A DNA stretch of 64,000 nt, taken from Clavelina lepadiformis (Eukaryota > Chordata > Ascidiacea > Aplousobranchia > Clavelinidae). Where the stretch lies: positions 5,215,501 to 5,279,500 of the forward strand of contig NC_135245.1 of NCBI RefSeq assembly GCF_947623445.1, written 5' to 3'. The position numbers and the translations under genes are program-made. Shown one piece after another: positions 56,005-64,000 of this stretch. The first letter of the stretch is position 1, and every line of letters begins with the position of its first letter. Below the pieces are notes generated by a model. It saw only the letters and a program-made list of their open reading frames with translations. It made no database searches and was not told the origin of the DNA.

Positions 56005-56106
56005 GAGTCTAGTACACAAGTGCACAACCAGATGACGTCACAATTTGGGTAGTTGGGATCTAGTATTCAAAGGCATCCTGTAGTTGTGCACTTCTATAGT
56101 AGACCC
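56005..56106. mobile_element. Palindromic MITE, copy 2 (carries a CRE)
   Basis: Nearly the same sequence as 11371-11470: left arm AGTCTAGTACACAAGTGCAC, a perfect TGACGTCA at 56033-56040, a middle block with GGCATCCTG, and a right arm complementary to the left. Two copies 45 kb apart with matching ends establish this as a repeat family. Confidence 0.6.
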
Positions 56107-56468
56107 CAAAACTGCTGCTTATGTTTTCACATGTACAACAAAATTAGTCAATTTTGTAAACCCCGATTTTAATCACAATGTAGCTATGATGTGTTAATGT
56201 GTTTAATTACTGATTCATTCATTTTATTTTTGTCATAAATTGTGTTTAATGCAAATGGAACAGTGACGATGATAGTTAATCACAAAGTAAATGGAAGTCA
56301 TTTGGTGTTTAGGTAGCACTTAACCGCCGTTTTGATAGTGATTACCACATGTTTTACACATGACATGTTCTCATATTATAGAATAAATATGCAACAAGAG
56401 AAATAAAATGTATAATAAGTCTCCATGCAAGTTATGTTTTGAGCTTTGATTATTTGTTAATTTGAGTT

Positions 56469-56792
56469 GGCTCGGTAGCCTAGTGGTTTGAGTGCTGGCC
56501 TCACAACAAATGTGGTTTGTGTTCCATGTTCGATACCCAGTGGCGCTATGCATTTGTAGTGCCCATAGGCAAGGCATTAACAACCCTAGCTCCTGATCAG
56601 TGGACCTGGTAGAAAGTTCGAACATTACTATATAAAAAATCAAAAAACTAAAATAAGAATTGTGTGACAATCAGAACTTGCACAAAGACTAGCTCTGTAA
56701 CCTGGCTTCGAGTGATGACATATCAATGCCAGATTTAATTCGTGCAAAGACTTTCCTCAGTCCGATGATAAAGATTGTCATACCATACCAAT
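56469..56792 (+). repeat. tRNA-derived SINE
   Basis: A tRNA-like head carries box A TAGCCTAGTGG at 56476-56486 and box B GTTCGATACCC at 56528-56538, with normal spacing for an internal Pol III promoter. A non-tRNA body, an A-rich stretch near 56630 and a 3' part shared with 9725-9778 follow. The head does not fold as a clean tRNA, so this is a SINE rather than a functional tRNA gene. Limits are approximate; no target duplication was seen. Confidence 0.65.
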
Positions 56793-57004
56793 TTTTGCAA
56801 AAGCAATATTTGCAGGCCATGTTTACAAATGCGGATGACTGAAGTAAAAACTTATGGCAAATTCTTCAAGCTGTATTGATGATTTGATGGCCATATTTAA
56901 TTTATGTTTCATTGGTTTATTTGGTATAGCTTAATTATAGATTATTTAATACTACTGTCGGATTAATTTGGTTTGGAAATTTACATCAATCTCAAGTCCT
57001 AACC

Positions 57005-58771
57005 ATGACTAATGTAAAGCCGGAAGTGAAAATTTCATCGTTTTATGGCGCATCAAAGAAGGCAACTGAGAAGAAATATCTCACACCGCTGGATCGAAAG
57101 AATATTCGTGAGAAACTTGAATCTCTAGATATAAAGAAATCAACATTTCATCAGTTATCAGATAAAGAAAATTTGCAAAACAACAAAAACGTTTCTCGAA
57201 CACGAGGTAATGAAACACCCCACAAGGCTAACCTTAAGCCTAGAAAATCTGTTGATTATTATTCTTCCAGGGACAGCAAAAGCCTTGAAAAAGAAAACTG
57301 CTTAAGAACTGGAAAGGGTGTTTTAAACTCTGGTACTTCAGGTGCTTGTGTGGTTTCTAGAAGGAAATCAAGTCAAAAAAACAATACAAAAGCATGTGCC
57401 AAGAGCTTATGCATGTCGCGATCACCAACCATAAACTGGGCTCCCTCATCTTTAGGGAAAAGATACCTTTTACCATCTACCTCAAATCGAGCATTGGCAT
57501 TACCTCCCAAACAGCTAAAGTTAGCAGCAAAAGACTCACTTCATGAAGTTCTAGGCAACAAAACAGCATGTAAGAATGCGTTAGTGGAATCTGAAATCTA
57601 TTTGAACAGTATATCAGCAAACAGGAAAGCCCTTGTTTCTTACAATATTTCTCATGCAGATGATAAAACAGGAGCTGCCAGAACTACTTGTGGTGAAGCC
57701 AGTTCAGTCAGACATATCAGCAACAACACTAAAAGTTTGCTTACGGAAAAGGGTAACCAATCAAATTCAACTAAGTTTATCAAGGAAGCACCTTGTCATT
57801 CGTTACGTGAACCTCTGTGTGTTGACCTTGACAACAGTGAATTGAATATTGCCAAAGACCCTGAAGTTTCAAGTACAGATAAAGGCTCACCAAAGTCAAA
57901 TTACTTTCCAATCTTCAATGCAAAAGGTTCGCCGAAGCAAAATTCTTCATTGCTTAGCTCATTGAAACCAGCAAACTCACCAAGTAGCAGCTCTAGTGCG
58001 TCTTCTTCATTTTCAATTTCTCCACAGAATTTGCATTTATCCCTTCCAGGGACACCAAAGACACGAAAATGTGACACATCCAAGGAGAGCCCGAAGACAA
58101 AACAGATGATCATTGATGCAGGGCAGAAGAAATTTGGTCCAATCCAATGTAACATTTGTGGAATGGTGTACACCGTAAATCACCCCTATGATCAACAACA
58201 GCATGCTATTTACCACAAACGCTTTTTGTCATTACTGAAATTTACTGGATGGAAGCGAGAGAGAATGGTTGCAAGTTTTATGGATGGCAGGATCTTGAAA
58301 ATCTTTCCAAATGATCCAAAATATGCCATGAAGAAAGTTGATGAAATCCAGTCCATAATCGACACCGACCTTGGCTTCAATGTTGAAAGTTCTGCTGAGA
58401 ATAGGTCAACGAAAGTAACCTACCTCTATGTGTCTGAAAATAACCAAATTGTTGGTTGTCTTATCGCAGAATCAATTTCATATGCTTACCGCCTTTTGCC
58501 TTGTGAAGCTAGTGAAATGGCAGCAATGGCATGCTCGTCAAATGCGGAGAGAGTAGCCTGTGGTATTTCAAGACTATGGACATATTTGCCTTATCGCCAT
58601 CGAGGGATTGCTACTCGGTTGCTAGATGCGTTAAGAAGCACATATACCCTTGGATTACTTTTAGAATGTGATCAGATTGCTTTTTCTGATCCTACAATGG
58701 ATGGAAGAAAATTTGCTTCCAAATACTGCAAAACAAAACAGTTTCTCACTTACAATAAACTTGTTCGTTGA
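57005..58771 (+). CDS. ESCO2: ESCO1/2-type cohesin acetyltransferase (intronless)
   Basis: A single exon of 588 aa. The family acetylates SMC3 to lock cohesin on replicated sisters. The first 370 residues are a disordered Ser/Lys-rich tail with proline-directed sites (SPK, TPK); near the N-terminus KISSFYG resembles a weak PCNA-interacting box. At about 376-406 lies the single zinc finger (C-x2-C-x13-H-x3-H in GPIQCNICGMVYTVNHPYDQ and the following AIYHKRF). The GNAT-like catalytic region follows: RLWTYLPYRHRGIATRLLDA is the acetyl-CoA loop, and FSDPTMDGRKFASKYC the conserved C-terminal motif. At 588 aa it is closer to human ESCO2 (601) than ESCO1 (840); the symbol is by length, and a single pre-duplication ESCO is equally possible. 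MSTO1 follows on the same strand 500 bases away. Confidence 0.9.
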   Translation: MTNVKPEVKISSFYGASKKATEKKYLTPLDRKNIREKLESLDIKKSTFHQLSDKENLQNNKNVSRTRGNETPHKANLKPRKSVDYYSSRDSKSLEKENCLRTGKGVLNSGTSGACVVSRRKSSQKNNTKACAKSLCMSRSPTINWAPSSLGKRYLLPSTSNRALALPPKQLKLAAKDSLHEVLGNKTACKNALVESEIYLNSISANRKALVSYNISHADDKTGAARTTCGEASSVRHISNNTKSLLTEKGNQSNSTKFIKEAPCHSLREPLCVDLDNSELNIAKDPEVSSTDKGSPKSNYFPIFNAKGSPKQNSSLLSSLKPANSPSSSSSASSSFSISPQNLHLSLPGTPKTRKCDTSKESPKTKQMIIDAGQKKFGPIQCNICGMVYTVNHPYDQQQHAIYHKRFLSLLKFTGWKRERMVASFMDGRILKIFPNDPKYAMKKVDEIQSIIDTDLGFNVESSAENRSTKVTYLYVSENNQIVGCLIAESISYAYRLLPCEASEMAAMACSSNAERVACGISRLWTYLPYRHRGIATRLLDALRSTYTLGLLLECDQIAFSDPTMDGRKFASKYCKTKQFLTYNKLVR

Positions 58772-59270
58772 ACTATGGTATTTTGACTCATGTGTTGGTA
58801 TGTACTTGTTCTATTTCAAAATAGATTAAGTGGAATTAGGAGTTTGAGCCATTTGTGTGTTTTTATGTTGTTACATTTTGCTTGATTTTATTAATTTCAA
58901 CGTTTGTTGTTGGTTACATTATAGCCTAAGCTAATTGTTTTACAGTTGTTTTGTTTATTGTTTTTCTGCTTCACAAACTTTTAATGCTGTCAGCACTGCC
59001 CCAAATACTACTACATAACAATCTTCGCTACCTTGTCACATCTTCATTCATTCATTCACGCCGTCAAAATTTCTATTCAGATCATCATTTTAGGGTTATG
59101 TAGTTTTCTTGTAATTTCAGAATTTCTTTCTTCGCATTTTCAAAAATATGACTTTTTGCTGCTGATGATATTCATGTTTTGACGTGTATTTTACAGCATA
59201 GACTGCATGGTAAAAATGAAGTTGTTAGTTAATAAATACTACCAAGAAGATATGTGAATAGTTGTATAAA
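58772..59270. other. Spacer between the ESCO gene and MSTO1
   Basis: Contains the ESCO 3' UTR and the MSTO1 leader. No AATAAA precedes a good splice acceptor (GTATTTTACAG) ending near 59197, 74 bases upstream of the MSTO1 ATG; this could be a 5' UTR intron end or a spliced-leader site. Confidence 0.45.
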
Positions 59271-61476
59271 ATGCCAAATGAAATCATCACTCTACAGCTG
59301 GGTCACTACTCCAATTATGTCGGCGCCCATTGGTGGAATATGCAAGAGTCCTCCTTCAAATATGATGGCGAAACAGAAATTTCAGAGATCAATCATGACA
59401 TTTTATTTCGAGAAGGTTGCAATTATCGTGGTGAGACAACTTTTACTCCAAGATTGGTTCTTGTTGATCTCAATGGAAGTTTAGGAACGTTGCCTGTACA
59501 AGGAACACTTTATGATTCTCCTAATTATGGAAAAGAAGAAGGTTTGTAGAATGATTTTGTGGTTGTAACTTAACTTTCTTTAACTGGTGGTAAGAGAATG
59601 TAAATTTAACATTTTTACTTGTCAAAAAATTATAGGCACCACAAAAGCCAGGATAGCATTGTCCATCATGTGTCTTAGTATAAAAAGACTAAAATAAATG
59701 GAAATTTAACGTTAAATCAAATATTTCATATATATAAATTAAAAAAGCAACAAGAAGTTTTTATGGATTGTATATATATAATAAAACATTACAGAAGTAT
59801 GAATTAATGATCATTGAATTTTTATTGTGTGTCAAACTGTATTGTTAGGACATTTCATGTGGGATGAAAATGTTGATATGCACCAGTCAACATTGGTTCC
59901 TCGAAATCAGTTTCTTCGTGATTTGCATGATGAGGATGAACTTTATGAGCAACGGTACAGCACTGGTGCTACAAATGGTAACCATGATGAGTTAAAACCC
60001 TGTACGTCTAAATCTATACAAAATGGGGATTGTTCTCCGAGACTTTATGATTTAGACAAGGAGATCCAAACCTGGTCTGACTTTAAAAAGGTCCACTATC
60101 ATCCGCGGAGTACCCTGCTGATCAAAAAGCACTACCAGAATACCGATGGCGACAGTTTTAACTCATGGACTGCTGGCATGAATGAAGCAAAATCGGGTGT
60201 TATATTGGGTCAAGTGGAAGAAGCTGTTAGATCTTACGCTGAAGAGTGTGACTGTATGCAAGGTTTCCATATTTTGACTGACGCCTATGATGGCTTTGGT
60301 GGCTTATCTAGTGTAGTAATGGAGTACATCAAGGATGAATTTTCAGGAAAATCAAGAGCATGTTTCCCTACTTTTCCTGTGTTTTCTGAAACATGCAAAG
60401 CAGCAAAACTTAGGAGCCGTACAATGTCATCAGTACTTACCATGTCTAGTTTACTGGAAACATCTAGTTTTGTGTGCCCGCTATCTCTAAGCCAAGCTCT
60501 TTTTCAAGGGTCTGCGAAGGGTAGGAGCTTTCCTCATCTAATTTATGATGCATCTTCTCAGTATCACACTAGTGCAATTATTGCTGCCAGTCTAGAAGCA
60601 GCAACATGTGCATATAGGCAGCGAAGCAATGCATTTTCTCTGTTGAACTTAGTGGAGAACTTAACAAGTGGGAGTAGAAGACTGCTGGAAATGCAATCAG
60701 CCCTACCTTTGCCTTACGATGTTGACCAATATTCCGGCTTTGCAGACATGCTTTGTAATTATGTCGATCAAAATCCTTGGCAGCCAATTACTCCAGGTAC
60801 CAGCTTGAATTCTTGTCAATCCCAAACCACAGAACAAATTTTTTCGCAGGTTGTAAGCCTTAATGGACTTCCAAAATGGGCTGTGCAGCCACAAAGTACC
60901 AGTAATGCCTCGATGCAAACCGAGTTGCATAAATGTGTTGATTCAAATTCAATGCTGAAACTTTATATGGATGGCAGATTTCAGTCATCCAACAATATAG
61001 TTAATGTCATTTCAGATCCTGTAATGGTTACCACATCATTTCCTCAAATTTTCTCTAATAAAGTTGGTTGTGATGGCATGATTTCAACAAACAAAGTCAC
61101 AATGAACTATTCAGATCCTTACACAGAACATCTGTTAAATGGTACAGAAAGCTCCAAAGTAAGTTCAAGACAAGACGGTGCCAAAAATAGCAGTTTGGAC
61201 GCAGAAGTAATTGATTCGTTATCAAGAAAATTGAGAACCTCTTCCTGTACAGCTAAACGTACTCCTAGCATCAGTAAAAGAACGGAGAGTGTGCCAATGC
61301 TCACAAATTTCTCCACCTCGTCAAGGCTGTGTAAGTTGTTGGGGCAATGCCATAAGCAAGGAACTGTTATGATGCGTTGGGCTTCAAGATATCAACACAG
61401 TGAATCTGGTGTAGAAGAGGAATTACTTGAAGAAGCCATAGAGAAGTTCAAGACGTTAGAACAAGATTATGCATGA
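59271..61476 (+). CDS. MSTO1: MSTO1 / misato, mitochondrial distribution and morphology regulator
   Basis: Two exons, 59271-59541 and 59849-61476, in frame for 632 aa (human 570). The N-terminus has the misato block EIITLQLGHYSNYVGAHWWN and TFTPRLVLVDLNGSLGTLP. Exon 2 contains WSDFKKVHYHPRS, the tubulin-like AEECDCMQGFHILTDAYDGF and GGLSSVVMEYIKDEF, and CPLSL. Misato proteins combine a tubulin-like fold with a myosin-like N-terminal segment and act at the mitochondrial outer surface in fusion and network shape; a chaperone link (CCT) is reported in flies. The extra length lies in the low-conservation C-terminal third. The ATG matches the human start context. The gene is convergent with CDC45. 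Confidence 0.93.
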
Positions 61477-62055
61477 ATTTGTTGCATGAGAATATTTACC
61501 TTTATTTTTTATTTTGTTGAATGAAGACCAGTGCACTGTTTATCTTTTTTTATGTAGTAGTACTGTGCTTGTTTTTGTCTTTCACCTATTCTTAGTTTCT
61601 GATGTCTTTGTACAAATTAAGTCATGAATCTGTCAATACATCTATGGTTTATATATGTATACTGTATAACCTTCTTTCCACTGAAGAAAAGAGCTGTGTA
61701 CCTATTCTATTTTGGATTTAGATAAGGAATTTGTATCAGTGGAATTATCCTGGTGCTGGTTCTTATAAAACAACACAAATTTCGAATTTGGGTTAAAAAA
61801 CATTTTCCGTAGTTTAATCTACGATAATAGAAAAAACATATGATTTCAAAATAGTAATACATTATTAGACTAAGCCATATGCAATAAGTAATTATAGTAG
61901 AACTTTAACAGCAACTGTAAGATAACAGATTTTAAAATTTTTATTACCACTCAAGAAATTACCGCTTTTATCAAAAGCTTAAAATGAAAACAGTAGTAAC
62001 AGTATAGAAACTTCAAATAACGCAAAAAAGTGCTGAGTCATTGGTAGTGGTACAG
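61477..62055. other. Spacer between convergent MSTO1 and CDC45
   Basis: Holds the two 3' UTRs. No gene or element is visible. Confidence 0.5.
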
Positions 62056-64000
62056 TTAAGACATGATGGTGATTAACGCATCTAAAAACTTGCTGAGATC
62101 TTCGTTTTTCAAAGTGATTATGGAGGAATCAAAAGATTCATGGGATGTCCGAGATTTTGTTCTTTCAGCAGCATGAAGAAATGCATTCCCAAATAAACTA
62201 CAGAAAACGTTTACCAATCGGAGATTGAAGAGACCTCAATAACAATGTTAGGCCGTCAAACCTTGAGTATTGTTATTTCCATGAAAAAAGTGAACTTCAA
62301 AGTCAGGCTTTAAAATAAGCTGTTAGATCAATGAAAGGGTAATGCGGCCGATATCTCTTTTTAACTTGGGAATTACCCTAGCCGATGGCGTTTTGAAAAC
62401 TTCCAGGTCAATTACACAAGTCAGTTAAAATGTGACTTTTTAAACCAAAATTTAAGTCTAAAGTTTAGCAAGAGTTCAGGATGTTTGATTTTGTCGGGTT
62501 TTCATGAAGTTATAGCCCAAGGCATACTAAAGACATACAAGACATACTTTTAGCAACCTGTATGGGAGCCCAATGTGGTAGTTCTACAGTATCTGTGTTT
62601 TTTAGTAATTTCACTGCCAAATTAAACAAGCAAAAAAATATGCAATATATTGAAGGTTTGACGGGTCCTTAAGCATACTTACTTTTTCCGTGACTCATCG
62701 GCAAGAGGAGGAATCCCAATAATAATGGTTGTACCATCATCCACGTTAAATGGAGCACAAATGACAAGTGGAAGGTTTTTTGCCCTTTCACGTTTTGTCT
62801 TTGATGAAAAAGAAAACGTCATTTTAAACAATCAAGTGAGAAAGCATAACCACTGAATGATAACAATAGTGCCAACGATTGTGAAATATCAAGATGCCAA
62901 ACAACATAATTTTTTTAAATCTCACATAAAAGTCATGCAATAAACCAACAAAGTTGTGTATTGTACCATGTTATTATTTACCAGTGCACATATATTAATC
63001 CACCAAGAGTAACAAATACATTCCTTGATAGAATATAATTAGGACTTACTTTGTTCAATGATCTCACATAAGAATTCAACAGAAAATGTGAAAATAGGTT
63101 TAGAAAGATTGGCTTTCCAAAATATTTATAGTCTGGCATTCCCTGCAAAAAATGCCAGCCTTCTAATTTACTTGTTGTTAAAAATAATACTTGATAGAAT
63201 TTAGAACGATCTTAGAAGCAATGATTAATTGTTACCTCCCTCACAGCTGTATACAAAAAAGGTCCATAACTAAGGATCTGGCCAATGTCAATAAAAGAGC
63301 TCACGCTGCTTTTAATTGCTTGCAGCTGGAGCTTGGCAAGTTCTAAACCATCCTGCATTTTAGGAGCAGTAACTCTACAAACAGTAGAATTCAAAGGTTT
63401 AAGAAATTATAGTACACCCGGTCAAACCAGGCAGAAGAAGATTATATTTGACAAAGTTGACCGCTGATTGCAACACAACAAAAGGTTGATAAAAACTTAT
63501 ACCTTGACAAACTGTCCAGAGAATCAACAAAATTGGAGTTTTCACCTGCTGCTTGGCTATCCTTGCTATACTGTTACAATAAAGCAAACAATCTTGAACG
63601 CTTTCCTCTACTATCTAGCGCTAATAATGCAAACATCATACACCACTGACAGCTGCTTAGGTCATTTAGCATTTTTATACTAACCAGCTTTTCCAGTAGT
63701 GCTCCTACAGAATAGACAGCATCACTTGCACATAACTAGATACAGAAGTAAGAGATCAGTATGTTCAATACACGAAATTTTTACTGGAAAATGATATCTT
63801 GTAGATGAATGCGATAACACATACTGTGGTATATGATAATGTAGCAGTGAATTGGAGATTGGAGCTTACCCTATGATTATATCCACACTGTGCTGAAAAT
63901 GACTGGTATTTGATGTTGCGCAAGCCAAATTTTTCTGCTGATTCCTCAACAAGGGACTGGAGGTTATCCCTCATTTTTGTCTCCATAAAGGAATAACTGA
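62056..64000 (-). CDS. CDC45: CDC45 replication initiation factor, C-terminal part (gene runs off the right edge)
   Basis: Seven minus-strand exons are in the window: 64000-63870 (5' end outside), 63735-63685, 63570-63503, 63374-63236, 63142-63050, 62798-62683 and 62197-62056; all junctions keep frame, giving about 245 C-terminal residues of a protein that is 566 aa in human. Matches to human CDC45 are co-linear: [75 protein letters not shown] and [12 protein letters not shown] at the stop. CDC45 is the RecJ-like core of the CMG helicase with MCM2-7 and GINS and is needed for origin firing and fork progress. The N-terminal DHH-like part lies outside the window. Confidence 0.93.

Noticed and set aside
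56469..56542. Functional tRNA gene
   Set aside because: Boxes A and B match, but the acceptor and anticodon stems do not pair well and the unit continues into a SINE body.

Overview
This window is eukaryotic, AT-rich DNA with GT-AG introns. Its protein-coding genes are clear orthologues of human genes, at roughly one gene per 6-7 kb. Short introns, gene-dense layout, intronless copies of genes that are multi-exon in vertebrates, and strong splice acceptors just upstream of several start codons suggest a compact invertebrate deuterostome. A tunicate is my best guess, but this is inference; no species-diagnostic sequence was recognised.

Layout, left to right. 1-10.1 kb: no recognised gene, apart from a candidate two-exon small-protein gene behind a TATA box (4085-4579), a hAT-like element (7065-8041) and repeat fragments. 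10.4-15.8 kb (+): YY1, six coding exons, with YY1-type ATGGCG motifs in its 5' flank and first intron. 20.1-22.6 kb (-): SLC25A29, the mitochondrial basic amino acid carrier, seven exons. 22.6-28.5 kb: intergenic, with CRE motifs, two hAT elements and a possible unassigned spliced transcript. 28.5-31.7 kb (+): an intronless TRFH-like protein with three Myb domains, i.e. a TERF1/2-like telomere protein. 32.0-44.2 kb (+): WASHC5 (strumpellin), reconstructed as 26 coding exons; intron 3 holds a decayed DNA transposon, and intron 7 holds opposite-strand membrane-protein exons. 45.7-47.9 kb (-): POLR3F. 49.7-51.9 kb (-): intronless LETM1. 52-57 kb: intergenic, with a hAT-like element, a MITE and a tRNA-derived SINE. 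57.0-58.8 kb (+): intronless ESCO-family cohesin acetyltransferase. 59.3-61.5 kb (+): MSTO1 (misato), two exons. 62.1-64.0 kb (-): the 3' seven exons of CDC45, running off the right edge.

Functionally this is a set of conserved housekeeping genes: transcription (YY1, POLR3F), mitochondria (SLC25A29, LETM1, MSTO1), endosomal actin (WASHC5) and chromosome maintenance (TERF-like, ESCO, CDC45). Exon models were built by hand from reading-frame continuity, splice signals and recall of the human proteins. Summed exon lengths keep frame in YY1, SLC25A29, WASHC5, POLR3F and MSTO1; single boundaries may be off by a base. The most unusual items are the triple-Myb TRFH protein, the YY1 motif cluster inside the YY1 gene, and the transposon fossil in WASHC5 intron 3.
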